From Pseudomonas sp. FP1742 (GTDB taxonomy: Bacteria; Pseudomonadota; Gammaproteobacteria; Pseudomonadales; Pseudomonadaceae), in NCBI RefSeq assembly GCF_030687145.1, contig NZ_CP117460.1, forward strand, positions 3,782,001 to 3,846,000: DNA of 64,000 nt, given 5' to 3'. How positions within the stretch are numbered: the stretch's first letter is position 1; the number at the start of each line of letters is the position of its first letter. Below the pieces are notes generated by a model that saw only the letters and a list, made by a program, of their open reading frames with translations, did no database searches and was not told the origin of the DNA. The position numbers and the translations under genes were made by a program. This document shows positions 46,321-56,800 of this stretch, one piece after another.

Positions 46321-46706
46321 GCAACGAAAAGTATGAAAAAGGCCTGAAAATCCGCACCCAGGTGCTGGGCGAAGCCTACGTGAACCGCTCCATCGAGAAC
46401 GCCGACGACTTCACCCGGCCACTGCAGGAAATGGTCACCGAGTATTGCTGGGGCCACGTCTGGGGCCGTGAGGGTTTGTCGCTTAAAGAGCGCAGCATGA
46501 TAAACTTGGCGATGATTTCGGCCCTCAACCGGCCGCACGAACTCAAGCTGCATGTACGCGGTGCCTTGCGTAACGGGCTGAGTCGTGAACAAATACGCGA
46601 AATTCTGCTTCAGGTCGGTATTTATTGCGGTGTCCCCGCTGCCGTAGACAGTTTCCGGCTCGCCCGTGAAGCCTTCGCCGAAGCCGATGCCGAGGCCTCC
46701 AGTTAA
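46317..46706 (+). CDS. Carboxymuconolactone-decarboxylase-family protein
   Basis: The 129-residue protein has the CMD/AhpD-like core: DFTRPLQEMVTEYCWGHVWGR, LSLKERSMINLAMISALNRPHELKLHVRGALRNG and the C-terminal LLQVGIYCGVPAAVDSFR. The length matches the PcaC group. In PcaC the reaction is decarboxylation of a muconolactone. The cysteines are not arranged as the AhpD CxxC pair, so a decarboxylase or tautomerase role is more likely than peroxidase. It is coupled to the dehydrogenase upstream. Confidence 0.8.
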   Translation: MSNEKYEKGLKIRTQVLGEAYVNRSIENADDFTRPLQEMVTEYCWGHVWGREGLSLKERSMINLAMISALNRPHELKLHVRGALRNGLSREQIREILLQVGIYCGVPAAVDSFRLAREAFAEADAEASS

Positions 46707-46792
46707 CCCTTGGCTGCTGTGATGACCTGAGCACGATGATCCTCGATCGACGTGCTCTTTTTGCATGGACAGCCACACTCAGAGCGGACCCC

Positions 46793-48111
<1,319 letters not shown>

Positions 48112-48117
48112 TATCCC

Positions 48118-48411
48118 CTAGGGCGCCACGCCTTCGACAATGATCACTTCGGCCCGAGCCACGCCCTCGCGGTGCCGTTTCGCCTCTTGATATTGCTCGC
48201 TGTGGTAACAGGCGAGCGCCTGCTCGTAAGAATCGAATTCGATGACCACGCTGCGTTGCGGCGTGCGGCGACCTTCCATCGCTTCGCTGCGCCCGCCCCT
48301 GGCAAGCATCCGCCCGCCATATAACGCGAAGGCCGCCGGTGCCCGCTGGGTGTATTGGCTGTATTGATCGGGGTCGGTGACATCCACGTGAGCAATCCAG
48401 TACGCCTTCAT
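48118..48411 (-). CDS. DUF1330-family protein
   Basis: The 97-residue protein starts MKAYWIAHVDVTDPDQYSQYT and has the DUF1330 core RSVVIEFDSYEQALACYHSEQYQEAKRHR. DUF1330 proteins have a dimeric ferredoxin-like fold like ABM and stress-response barrels, and some are suspected enzymes or binding proteins. It is divergent from ribB-like gene 48483, with operator site 2 (48434-48448) between them, so both are probably under GntR control. It ends six bases from the Nudix stop on the opposite strand. Confidence 0.82.
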   Translation of the reverse strand: MKAYWIAHVDVTDPDQYSQYTQRAPAAFALYGGRMLARGGRSEAMEGRRTPQRSVVIEFDSYEQALACYHSEQYQEAKRHREGVARAEVIIVEGVAP

Positions 48412-48433
48412 AGTGACCTCTTGGTTTATTTTG

Positions 48434-48448
48434 TATTATGGTATACCA
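48434..48448 (+). promoter_or_regulatory. GntR-type operator, site 2
   Basis: TATTATGGTATACCA, identical to site 1 for the whole 15 bases. It lies between the divergent DUF1330 gene (start 48411) and the ribB-like gene (start 48483). Confidence 0.7.
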
Positions 48449-48482
48449 ATAAATATACCCACCCAACACTGAGAGTTCCAGC

Positions 48483-49592
48483 ATGGCCTTCAACAGCATC
48501 GAAGAAATCATCGAAGACTACCGGCAAGGCAAGATGGTGCTGCTGGTCGATGACGAGGACCGGGAAAACGAAGGCGATCTGCTCCTCGCCGCCGATCGCT
48601 GTACCGCCGAGGCTATCAGCTTCATGGCCCGCGAAGCACGGGGCCTGATCTGCCTGACCTTGACCGATGAACACTGTCAGCGCCTGGGGCTGGAGCAGAT
48701 GGTGCCGAGCAATGGCAGCGTGTTCAGCACCGCGTTCACCGTGTCTATTGAAGCCGCCGTCGGTGTGACCACTGGCATCTCCGCCGCCGACCGTGCACGT
48801 ACCGTCGCCGCGGCGGTTGCCGCCGATGCCGGGCCCGCCGACCTTGTGCAACCGGGTCATATCTTTCCGTTACGCGCCAAAGAAGGTGGCGTACTGACCC
48901 GCGCCGGCCACACAGAAGCCGGTTGTGACCTCGCCCGCCTGGCCGGTTTCACCCCGGCGTCGGTGATTGTCGAAGTGATGAACGACGATGGAACCATGGC
49001 CCGTCGCCCGGACCTAGAAGTGTTCGCCCGCAAACACGGGATCAAGATTGGCACCATCGCCGACCTGATCCATTACCGCCTGAGCACCGAACACACAGTG
49101 GTGCGCATCGGCGAGCGCGAATTGCCGACGGTGCATGGGACTTTCCGGCTGATCACCTTCGAAGACCGCATCGAAGGCGGCGTACACATGGCGATGGTAA
49201 TGGGCGACATCCGCCGGGACGAGCCGACGCTGGTGCGGGTGCATGTGATTGATCCGCTGCGTGATCTGGTTGGCGCCGAATACAACGGCCCGTCCAACTG
49301 GACACTATGGGCGGCCCTGCAGCGAGTGGCTGAAGAAGGTCGCGGCGTAGTGGTCGTGCTGGCCAATCATGAGTCGTCGCAAGCGCTGTTGGAACGCGTG
49401 CCTCAACTCACCCAGCCGCCGCGACAGTTCAGCCGCTCGCAATCGCGCATCTATTCTGAAGTAGGGACCGGAGCGCAGATTCTCCAGGATCTCGGGGTGG
49501 GCAAGTTGCGTCATCTCGGCCCACCACTGAAATACGCAGGCTTGACCGGTTACGACCTGGAAGTGGTAGAGAGCATCCCTTTCACCGAATGA
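48483..49592 (+). CDS. ribB: RibB-type DHBP synthase with degenerate GCH2 domain
   Basis: The 369-residue protein has an N-terminal DHBP synthase (residues 1-200). [18 protein letters not shown] near 22, the [16 protein letters not shown] near 140 and [19 protein letters not shown] near 160 are intact. The second half resembles GTP cyclohydrolase II but lacks the zinc-binding cysteines: around [18 protein letters not shown] (near 245) no Cys is present. It can thus make the xylene-ring precursor of riboflavin but not open GTP. A housekeeping ribBA should exist elsewhere; this copy is under operator site 2 and may raise flavin supply for the monooxygenase of the cluster. Confidence 0.85.
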   Translation: MAFNSIEEIIEDYRQGKMVLLVDDEDRENEGDLLLAADRCTAEAISFMAREARGLICLTLTDEHCQRLGLEQMVPSNGSVFSTAFTVSIEAAVGVTTGISAADRARTVAAAVAADAGPADLVQPGHIFPLRAKEGGVLTRAGHTEAGCDLARLAGFTPASVIVEVMNDDGTMARRPDLEVFARKHGIKIGTIADLIHYRLSTEHTVVRIGERELPTVHGTFRLITFEDRIEGGVHMAMVMGDIRRDEPTLVRVHVIDPLRDLVGAEYNGPSNWTLWAALQRVAEEGRGVVVVLANHESSQALLERVPQLTQPPRQFSRSQSRIYSEVGTGAQILQDLGVGKLRHLGPPLKYAGLTGYDLEVVESIPFTE

Positions 49593-49872
49593 GTCCGGGG
49601 CTGGCCCCTTTACCCGCGCAGTTCACTATTGGGTGGCCTGACGGCAAAAAAACCGCTTTTGGCTGATAACCGGTAAGGCAAAATGCTTGCACAAAGCTTG
49701 GAATACCATAATATGATATTCCATAGACCGAACGCTTCAGCCAAAAGCCCCGGCAGGGAAAAGCACAAACAACAGCTCTTGGCACGGTCGCCTTTAAGGC
49801 CAGATGGACCTACTGCTCCCGATAGGCGGGCGACAAAAGCCCGCTTAAAAACACAACAATGAGGGCGTGAAA
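49593..49872. promoter_or_regulatory. Control region of the ABC importer operon with operator site 3
   Basis: The reverse complement of 49699-49713 is TATTATGGTATTCCA, matching site 4 exactly. Immediately after it, TGATATTCCA (49714-49723) is an imperfect second half, so this may be a tandem or extended site. It lies 150 bases upstream of the ABC binding-protein gene. A GC hairpin (CGCTTTTGGCTGATAACCGG region, about 49650-49675) precedes it and could be a leader element. No gene is supported in this 280-base gap. Confidence 0.65.
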
Positions 49873-50898
49873 ATGGTGTTGAAGAAAAGTGCAACCGCAA
49901 TACTGTTCGCGGGCTTACTGGCTACGGTCAGCCATGTGGCAATGGCGGCCGAAAGCGTCAACTTCGTCAGCTGGGGCGGTACCACCCAGGATGCGCAGAA
50001 GCAGGCCTGGGCCGATCCGTTCAGCAAGGCCACCGGCATCACCGTGGTCCAGGATGGCCCTACCGACTATGGCAAACTCAAAGCCATGGTCGAAAGCGGT
50101 AACGTGCAATGGGACGTGGTCGACGTCGAAGCTGACTTCGCCTTGCGCGCAGCCTCCGAAGGTTTGCTCGAACCCCTCGATTTCTCCGTGATCCAGCGCG
50201 ACAAAATCGACCCGCGCTTCGTCTCCGATCATGGCGTCGGTTCGTTCTTCTTCTCGTTTGTGCTCGGTTACAACGAAGGCAAGCTCGGCGCCAACAAACC
50301 TCAGGACTGGTCCGCGCTGTTCGATACCAAGACCTACCCCGGCAAACGCGCCCTCTACAAATGGCCAAGCCCTGGCGTGCTCGAATTGGCGCTTCTGGCC
50401 GATGGTGTAGCTGCCGACAAACTCTATCCGCTGGACCTGGATCGGGCCTTCAAGAAGCTCGACACCATCAAGAAAGACATCGTCTGGTGGGGCGGCGGCG
50501 CGCAATCGCAACAGCTGCTGGCGTCGGGTGAGGCGAGCATGGGCCAATTCTGGAACGGCCGGATTCATGCCCTCCAGGAAGATGGTGCACCGGTGGGTGT
50601 GAGCTGGAAACAGAACCTGGTCATGGCCGACATTCTGGTCATTCCAAAAGGCTCGAAAAACAAGGCCGCGGCCATGAAGTTCCTGGCCAATGCCAGCAGC
50701 GCCAAAGGACAAGCTGACTTCTCCAACCTGACCGCCTATGCGCCGGTCAACGTCGACAGCGTGGCACGCCTGGATTCAGTGCTGGCCCCTAACCTGCCGA
50801 CGGCCTACGCCAAGGATCAGATCACTCTTGATTTCGCGTACTGGGCCAAGAACGGTCCGGCCATCGCGACACGGTGGAACGAATGGCTGGTCAAATGA
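49873..50898 (+). CDS. ABC importer substrate-binding protein, polyamine type
   Basis: The 341-residue precursor has a signal peptide ending at VAMAAES. The mature part begins VNFVSWGGTTQDAQKQAWADPF and belongs to the PotD/spermidine-putrescine binding class. WDVVDVEADFALRAASEGLLEPLD and KAAAMKFLANASSAKGQADF are typical. I use the ATG at 49873, seven bases after AGGG; a GTG at 49867 adds two residues. The binding pocket residues cannot be judged, so the ligand may be a nitrogen-containing compound other than a polyamine. Its stop overlaps the first permease gene by four bases. Confidence 0.85.
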   Translation: MVLKKSATAILFAGLLATVSHVAMAAESVNFVSWGGTTQDAQKQAWADPFSKATGITVVQDGPTDYGKLKAMVESGNVQWDVVDVEADFALRAASEGLLEPLDFSVIQRDKIDPRFVSDHGVGSFFFSFVLGYNEGKLGANKPQDWSALFDTKTYPGKRALYKWPSPGVLELALLADGVAADKLYPLDLDRAFKKLDTIKKDIVWWGGGAQSQQLLASGEASMGQFWNGRIHALQEDGAPVGVSWKQNLVMADILVIPKGSKNKAAAMKFLANASSAKGQADFSNLTAYAPVNVDSVARLDSVLAPNLPTAYAKDQITLDFAYWAKNGPAIATRWNEWLVK

Positions 50899-51839
50899 AA
50901 ATGACGGCAACAGCGTCCCGTCAACCTACACCGACCGGGAGCGCCGCTGGCGCTGCCGGGGCGGTTCCCGGCAAGGCGGCTGCGATGAACCAATCTCCTT
51001 CCCTGGCACAGCGCTGGCGCGGGTCGAGCAATCTGATCCCCGCCCTGCTGTTCCTCGGTCTGTTCTTTCTCGCGCCGTTGATCGGCCTGCTGCTGCGGGG
51101 GGTGCTGGAGCCGGTACCGGGCCTGGGCAACTATGAACAACTGTTCGCGAACTCGGCTTACGCCCGGGTCTTGATCAACACCTTCTCGGTGGCCGGACTG
51201 GTAACGCTGTTCAGCTTACTGCTGGGTTTTCCGCTGGCCTGGGCAATCACGCTGGTGCCCCGTGGCTGGGGCCGCTGGATGCTCAACATCGTGCTGCTGT
51301 CGATGTGGACCAGTCTGCTGGCGCGGACCTATTCCTGGCTGGTGCTGTTGCAGGCCTCCGGGGTGATCAACAAAGCGCTGATGGCGATGGGCATCATCGA
51401 TCAACCCCTGGAAATGGTGCACAACCTGACCGGCGTGGTGATCGGCATGAGCTACATCATGATCCCGTTCATCGTGCTGCCGTTGCAGGCGACCATGCAG
51501 GCCATCGACCCGATGATTCTGCAAGCCGGTTCGATTTGCGGTGCCAGCCCCTGGACCAACTTCTTCCGGGTGTTCCTGCCGCTGTGCCGGCCGGGGCTGT
51601 TCTCCGGTGGCCTGATGGTGTTCGTGATGTCTCTTGGTTACTACGTGACCCCAGCCCTGCTGGGCGGCGCGCAGAACATGATGCTGCCCGAATTCATCAT
51701 CCAGCAGGTGCAGTCGTTCCTTAATTGGGGACTGGCCAGCGCCGGCGCAGCCTTGCTGATTGTGATCACGCTGGTGTTGTTCTACTTCTACCTGAAGCTC
51801 CAGCCGGAATCCCCGGTTGGCGCCAGCAACGCGAGGTAA
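50895..51839 (+). CDS. ABC importer permease 1 (PotB-like)
   Basis: The 314-residue protein has six membrane segments and the permease loop PLCRPGLFSGGLMVFVMSLGYYVTP near residue 235, which matches PotB-like subunits. FRVFLPLCRPG is the EAA-type contact with the ATPase. The N-terminus has an extra 40 residues rich in Ala, Gly and Thr before the first membrane segment. The start overlaps the binding-protein stop (ATGA at 50895). Confidence 0.85.
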   Translation: MKMTATASRQPTPTGSAAGAAGAVPGKAAAMNQSPSLAQRWRGSSNLIPALLFLGLFFLAPLIGLLLRGVLEPVPGLGNYEQLFANSAYARVLINTFSVAGLVTLFSLLLGFPLAWAITLVPRGWGRWMLNIVLLSMWTSLLARTYSWLVLLQASGVINKALMAMGIIDQPLEMVHNLTGVVIGMSYIMIPFIVLPLQATMQAIDPMILQAGSICGASPWTNFFRVFLPLCRPGLFSGGLMVFVMSLGYYVTPALLGGAQNMMLPEFIIQQVQSFLNWGLASAGAALLIVITLVLFYFYLKLQPESPVGASNAR

Positions 51840-51845
51840 GCCGTC

Positions 51846-52655
51846 ATGCTCCTGACCCCCAATGCCATGAGCCGCCGGATGCGTTTCGGCCTGTACTTCA
51901 CCACCGGGCTGATCGCGTTGTTCCTGCTGTTGCCGATCGTGTTCATCGTGCTGCTGTCCTTCGGCTCCTCCCAGTGGCTGGTGTTCCCGCCACCGGGCTG
52001 GACACTGAAATGGTACAGCCAGTTCTTCTCCAACGCCGACTGGATGAACGCGGCCATGGCCAGTCTCAAGGTGGCGGTGCTGACCACGATCTGCGCCGTA
52101 GCCCTGGGCTTGCCGACCGCGTTTGCCCTGGTACGCGGACGCTTCCCTGGCCGGGAAATGCTCTATGGCTTGTTCACCCTGCCGATGATCGTGCCGCTGG
52201 TGATCATCGCGGTGGCGGTGTACGCGCTGTTCCTCAAGCTTGGTTACACCGGGACCATGTTCGCTTTCGTGGTCAGCCACGTGATCGTTGCGCTGCCGTT
52301 CACCATCATCTCGATCATCAACTCGCTGAAGCTGTTCGATCAGTCGATCGAGGATGCCGCGGTGATCTGCGGTGCCTCGCGCCTGCAAGCGGTGTTCAAG
52401 GTGACCTTTCCGGCGATTCGTCCGGGCATGGTCGCCGGTGCGCTGTTCGCGTTCCTGGTGTCCTGGGATGAAGTGGTGCTGAGCGTGATGATGGCCAGCC
52501 CGACCCTGCAAACCCTTCCGGTAAAAATGTGGACCACCCTGCGCCAGGACCTGACGCCCGTGATCGCCGTCGCCTCGACGCTGCTGATCGGCCTCTCGGT
52601 ATTGGTCATGATCATCGCCGCCGCCGTTCGCCGGCGCAATCAAATCAGCGCCTGA
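51846..52655 (+). CDS. ABC importer permease 2 (PotC-like)
   Basis: The 269-residue protein has six membrane segments. The ATPase-contact loop CGASRLQAVFKVTFPAIRPGMVAGALFAFLVSWDEV lies near residue 185, as in PotC-like subunits. It starts six bases after permease 1 and ends 17 bases before the ATPase gene. It completes a B-C permease pair for the polyamine-type importer. Confidence 0.87.
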   Translation: MLLTPNAMSRRMRFGLYFTTGLIALFLLLPIVFIVLLSFGSSQWLVFPPPGWTLKWYSQFFSNADWMNAAMASLKVAVLTTICAVALGLPTAFALVRGRFPGREMLYGLFTLPMIVPLVIIAVAVYALFLKLGYTGTMFAFVVSHVIVALPFTIISIINSLKLFDQSIEDAAVICGASRLQAVFKVTFPAIRPGMVAGALFAFLVSWDEVVLSVMMASPTLQTLPVKMWTTLRQDLTPVIAVASTLLIGLSVLVMIIAAAVRRRNQISA

Positions 52656-52672
52656 GCGCCCAGGAGAACAAC

Positions 52673-53827
52673 ATGAGTGCCGTCATCAAAGATTCCGCGC
52701 AGCAGCACGACAAACCACTGGTCAGCCTGCGCAACCTGAACAAGTACTACGGCGATTTCGCCGCCGTGGACAACATCTCGCTGGACATCAAGGACGGTGA
52801 ATTCCTCACCTTCCTCGGCTCCAGCGGCTCCGGCAAAAGCACCACCTTGTCGATGCTCGCCGGCTTCGAAACCCCGAGCAGCGGCGAGATCCTGGTCAAC
52901 GGTCAATCGCTGGTAAACGTGCCGCCGCACAAGCGCGACATCGGCATGGTGTTCCAGCGTTATTCGCTGTTCCCACACCTGTCGGTGCGCGACAACATCG
53001 CGTTCCCGTTGTCGATCCGCAAACTGGCCCCCGCCGAACGCGAGCGCCGGGTCGATGCCATGCTCAAACTGGTACAGCTTGAGCAGTTTGCCCATCGCCG
53101 CCCTTCACAACTCTCCGGTGGTCAGCAACAACGGGTAGCGATCGCTCGCGCGCTGGTCTATGAGCCACGCATCTTGCTGATGGACGAACCCCTCGGCGCC
53201 CTGGATAAAAAGCTGCGCGAAGACTTGCAGGACGAACTGCGTCAACTGCATCGGCGGCTCGGTATCACCATCATCTACGTGACCCACGATCAGGAGGAAG
53301 CCATGCGTTTGTCTCAGCGCATCGCGATCTTCAGCCATGGCAAGATCGTGGGCCTGGGCAGCGGTTATGACCTGTACCAGAACCCGCCGAATGCGTTTGT
53401 CGCTTCGTTCCTCGGCAACTCGAATTTCCTCAAGCTCAAGGCTCAGGGCAATGCGGTGGCTTCGTTTGAAGGCCAGTCGTTGTCGATTCGCCTGACAGCC
53501 GGTTTGCAAACCGATCAGGATGTATTGCTGATGGTGCGTCCGGAAAAAGCCCTGGCCCTGAGCGTCGAACAAGCGAGTCAAGAGTCATTGGCGGCGGGCT
53601 GGAATGAAGTCTCGGCCAAGGTGGTGGAAGTGCTGTTCCTTGGCGAAAGCCAGACCTGCAGCGTAGTGACCTCGGGCGGCACGTCGATGACCGTCAAGGC
53701 CCTTTCTGCGGCCGGCATGCCACTCAAGGCTGGCGACCCGGTGCGCGTGCGCTGGGCGACGGCAGACGCTTGCGTTTATACCGAATGGGCTGAAAGCGAT
53801 CTGAACAAAGCCGCTGGCGCTCACTGA
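52673..53827 (+). CDS. ABC importer ATPase (PotA-like)
   Basis: The 384-residue ATPase has the Walker A FLGSSGSGKSTTLSMLAG near residue 44, the Q-loop, the signature LSGGQQQRVAIARALVYEPRILL near 144, Walker B LLMDEPLGALD and a switch His in THDQEEAMRLSQR. The C-terminal TOBE-like domain occupies residues 280-384. AGGAGAACAAC precedes the ATG at 52673; the frame open to 52529 overlaps permease 2. Two hairpins follow at 53834-53909. Confidence 0.9.
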   Translation: MSAVIKDSAQQHDKPLVSLRNLNKYYGDFAAVDNISLDIKDGEFLTFLGSSGSGKSTTLSMLAGFETPSSGEILVNGQSLVNVPPHKRDIGMVFQRYSLFPHLSVRDNIAFPLSIRKLAPAERERRVDAMLKLVQLEQFAHRRPSQLSGGQQQRVAIARALVYEPRILLMDEPLGALDKKLREDLQDELRQLHRRLGITIIYVTHDQEEAMRLSQRIAIFSHGKIVGLGSGYDLYQNPPNAFVASFLGNSNFLKLKAQGNAVASFEGQSLSIRLTAGLQTDQDVLLMVRPEKALALSVEQASQESLAAGWNEVSAKVVEVLFLGESQTCSVVTSGGTSMTVKALSAAGMPLKAGDPVRVRWATADACVYTEWAESDLNKAAGAH

Positions 53828-53833
53828 TGCAAA

Positions 53834-53909
53834 GGCCCACCAAGGTGGGCCCGATTTTCGCGTATCACCCTCGGGTCACCACAGCGTCGGGCTGCGGTGA
53901 CCCTTTTTT
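53834..53909 (+). terminator. Double hairpin terminator after the ABC operon
   Basis: First hairpin: GGCCCACC (53834-53841) with GGTGGGCC (53844-53851). Second: GGGTCACC (53873-53880) with GGTGACCC (53896-53903), followed by TTTTTT. The second alone is a complete terminator. They end the importer operon before terC. Confidence 0.85.
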
Positions 53910-54048
53910 ATGCCGAGGATTGGTGATCATCGGCGACACTTCGTAAATAACGAATTATCGATAAGGAATAATCGATTTTTCTTCCTCGCAATTCCCCCGC
54001 TAGCATGACCCTGTCGGCTCCAGAACACGTCCAGACAGGGAGAACGAC

Positions 54049-55020
54049 ATGCAGCCTATGAGCATCGGCGAACCCTGGATGTGGGTCGCCTTCATCGCCT
54101 TCGTCCTGGCCATGCTGGCTCTGGATCTGTTTGTCTTCGGCGGGCACAAGGCACATCGGGTGTCAGTACGTGAAGCATCGTGCTGGGTCATTGCCTGGTG
54201 CGCGCTGGCGCTGGCCTTCGCGGGATTGCTCCGGTGGTACTTGAATGGCGAGTTCGGACCCGAGATCGCCCAGCGCAAAATGCTGGAATTCCTCACGGGT
54301 TATCTGATCGAGCAGTCGCTGTCGATCGACAACATGTTCATCTTCGTAATGATTTTCGGCTACTTCGCCGTGCCGCCGGAGCTGCAGCGCCGAGTGCTGC
54401 TGTACGGTGTGCTCGGGGCAATCGTGATGCGCGGGGCGATGATTTTCGCCGGCGTGTGGCTGGTGTCGCAGTTCGCGTGGTTGCTGTATGTGTTCGGTGT
54501 ATTCCTGATCATCACCGGGATCAAAATGCTGGTATTCGCCGGTCACCGGCCTGACCTCGATAAAAACCCATTATTGCGCTGGATACGCGGCCATCTGCGC
54601 GTCACCAACGGACTTCATGGCGAGCACTTTTTTGTGGTGCAAGATGGTCGGCACTGGGCGACGCCGATGTTTCTGGTACTGGTGCTGATCGAAGCCAGCG
54701 ACCTGGTGTTTGCGATCGACAGCATCCCGGCGATCTTCGCCGTCACCACCGATCCGTTCATTGTGTTCACATCGAACATCTTCGCGATCATGGGTTTGCG
54801 GGCGTTGTATTTCCTGCTGGCCGACATGGCTGACCGCTTTCACTTGCTCAAATACGGTTTGGCGACCGTATTGGTGTTCATCGGCAGCAAGATGACGCTG
54901 ATGCCGTGGCTTCACATGCCAGTTGAATGGTCGCTGGCCATTGTCGGCGGGATCATTCTGACTTCGGTGCTGTTGAGCCTGATCATGAGTCGCAAGGAAG
55001 ATCGAATGCGATCCCTGTAG
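54049..55020 (+). CDS. TerC-family membrane protein
   Basis: The 323-residue integral membrane protein has nine or so hydrophobic segments, with the TerC/Alx pattern MWVAFIAFVLAMLALDLFVFGGH at the start, EFLTGYLIEQSLSIDNMFIFVMIF near residue 83 and LVLIEASDLVFAIDSIPAIFAVTTDPFIVFTSN near 210. The acidic residues in the two repeated SIDNMF/AIDSIP blocks are typical for metal transport. TerC proteins export manganese or support metalation of secreted proteins; some relate to tellurite resistance. It has its own control region and no GntR-type site, so it seems independent of the surrounding regulon. Confidence 0.9.
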   Translation: MQPMSIGEPWMWVAFIAFVLAMLALDLFVFGGHKAHRVSVREASCWVIAWCALALAFAGLLRWYLNGEFGPEIAQRKMLEFLTGYLIEQSLSIDNMFIFVMIFGYFAVPPELQRRVLLYGVLGAIVMRGAMIFAGVWLVSQFAWLLYVFGVFLIITGIKMLVFAGHRPDLDKNPLLRWIRGHLRVTNGLHGEHFFVVQDGRHWATPMFLVLVLIEASDLVFAIDSIPAIFAVTTDPFIVFTSNIFAIMGLRALYFLLADMADRFHLLKYGLATVLVFIGSKMTLMPWLHMPVEWSLAIVGGIILTSVLLSLIMSRKEDRMRSL

Positions 55021-55052
55021 AAGCTGACGCAGGCTGCGGCAGCTTCTACAGG
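55014..55052. terminator. Thirteen-base inverted repeat between terC and the NCS1 gene
   Basis: CCTGTAGAAGCTG (55014-55026) and CAGCTTCTACAGG (55040-55052), around a 13-base loop. It overlaps the terC stop codon and lies 18 bases from the end of the converging NCS1 gene, so it may serve both. Confidence 0.65.
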
Positions 55053-55069
55053 CTTGATGCCCGACATTG

Positions 55070-56482
55070 TCAGTCGGCGTAGCCCAGCCGCGCCGCCCTG
55101 CTCTGCCGGGTTTGCCCACGCGTCGCCAGGCAATAATAAAGCGGACACGTCACCACCAATCCCACCAGCCACGAAAGATCCGCACCCTCGACCAGATTGG
55201 CATACGGCCCGACATACAACGACGTATTGGCAAACGGCAGCTGCACGATAATCCCGATGAAGTACGCAACGATCGCATGCAGATTGAAGCGTCCATAGAT
55301 CCCGCCATCAGCGCGGAAGATCGACGCGATGTCGTAATGACCACGCTTGATCACATAGAAGTCGATCAGGTTGATCGAAGCCCACGGCACCAGTACCAGC
55401 AACAGCGCCAGGATCAACCCGATGAACTGCGAGATGAAATCCGCCGAAGCGCCCAGCGCGACAACGCAGCAACCCACCAGCACCCCGCTCGATAGCACTA
55501 TCCGCAGTCTGATGCTCGGCGTCCATTGGCTGGCGAAAGTCTGGATCGAGGTGATGATCGACAGCACCGCACCATACAGATTCAAGGCGTTGTGGCTGAT
55601 GATGTTGAGCAAAAACAGCACCATCAGGATCGGTCCGAGCCAGCCGGTGGATTGCTTCACCGCGGCCATCGCTTCGGTACCTTCCGGGGTCGCCAGCACC
55701 GCCACCGCGCCGAAGCTAAACGACAGAATGGTGCCCAGGGTCGCGCCCATGTAAGTGGCCCAGAACGGTTTGGCGATGCCGATATCCGCCGGCAGGTAAC
55801 GGGAATAGTCCGACACATAAGGCGAGAAACTGATCTGCCAGATGATCCCCAGCGATACCGTGGCCAGCCAGCCAGAGAGGTTGAAGCTGCCGCGAGTCAG
55901 GAAATCCGATGGCAATTCATGGGCGAAGATGTAAATGAACCCCGCAAGCAATGCGCTACCCATCACCCAAGTACCGATGCGGTTGAGAGTGTGGATGAAG
56001 TTGTATCCGATCACTCCAATCGCAGTGGCGCCAAGGGCACCGATCAGGATGCTCGCCGGCACCGGAACCGCAGGCGCGATGCCGACGATTGACTTGCCGG
56101 CCAACACGATGTTGGAAATAAAGAAGCCGATGTAGATCAGCGCGGCGAAAAACACAATCAACAACGCGCCATAACGGCCGAACTGGCCACGGCTCTGGAC
56201 CATTTGCGGAATGCCCATACGCGGGCCCTGGGCTGATGCAAGGGCGATCACCAGTCCGCCGAGCATATGCCCGAGGGCAATCGCCAGCAGCCCCCAGAAC
56301 AGGTCGAGGTGAAACACCTGAACCACCATCGCCCCCGTCACGATCGGCAACGGTGCGATGTTGGTGCTGAACCATAAAGTGAACAGGTCGCGGGCCTTCC
56401 CATGGCGTTCCGCGAGAGGGACGTAATCGACAGTGTGATTCTCGATCAACGGGTCTTGCCGGGACATCTGGGACATGTGCAT
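55070..56482 (-). CDS. NCS1-family nucleobase/heterocycle permease
   Basis: The 470-residue transporter has about 12 membrane segments. The N-terminal LFTLWFSTNIAPLPIVTGAM and GIPQMVQSRGQFGRYGALLI near residue 90 place it in the NCS1 group with cytosine (CodB), allantoin and related permeases. NCS1 carriers import nucleobases, hydantoins, thiamin or pyridoxine. It is divergent from the flavin reductase at 56801. Operator sites 4 and 5 lie between, so it is probably induced with the monooxygenase and brings in its substrate. Several in-frame ATGs (56482, 56476, 56467) make the exact start uncertain. Confidence 0.85.
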   Translation of the reverse strand: MHMSQMSRQDPLIENHTVDYVPLAERHGKARDLFTLWFSTNIAPLPIVTGAMVVQVFHLDLFWGLLAIALGHMLGGLVIALASAQGPRMGIPQMVQSRGQFGRYGALLIVFFAALIYIGFFISNIVLAGKSIVGIAPAVPVPASILIGALGATAIGVIGYNFIHTLNRIGTWVMGSALLAGFIYIFAHELPSDFLTRGSFNLSGWLATVSLGIIWQISFSPYVSDYSRYLPADIGIAKPFWATYMGATLGTILSFSFGAVAVLATPEGTEAMAAVKQSTGWLGPILMVLFLLNIISHNALNLYGAVLSIITSIQTFASQWTPSIRLRIVLSSGVLVGCCVVALGASADFISQFIGLILALLLVLVPWASINLIDFYVIKRGHYDIASIFRADGGIYGRFNLHAIVAYFIGIIVQLPFANTSLYVGPYANLVEGADLSWLVGLVVTCPLYYCLATRGQTRQSRAARLGYAD

Positions 56483-56800
56483 GAACTCGAGTTTGTCTGA
56501 TCTTATAGTTGTACGAAGCCAAACCGGGGGTGCGGCTTGGCAGCCCTCCAGATGCGAACCATATTATGGTATTCCAACCTTTTCACAAGGCTGATCCGAT
56601 ACTTTACCGGTAATCTGATCTGCACCTTCTGGGGCCTTCAGTACTCAAATTCGCGCCACAAACCCCGAAAACATTGGGTTATAAGCCCTCGAAATGCGTT
56701 TATCGGCAAAAATAAAAAGCCCTTGCAAACTATGTATTACGGTATACCATCAGACCTATAAATTCATAAAAACCACCTCACAGCACCCGAGGACCCTCCA
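56483..56800. promoter_or_regulatory. Divergent control region with operator sites 4 and 5
   Basis: Two elements face the two diverging genes: TATTATGGTATTCCA at 56562-56576, 80 bases from the NCS1 start, and TATTACGGTATACCA at 56735-56749, 50 bases from the flavin reductase start. Each site probably controls its nearer promoter. No gene is supported in this 318-base gap. Confidence 0.7.

Noticed and set aside
51216..52643. 475-codon minus-strand frame rich in His, Gln and Arg
   Set aside because: Antisense shadow of the two permease genes; the composition is typical of reverse-strand reading of GC-rich genes.
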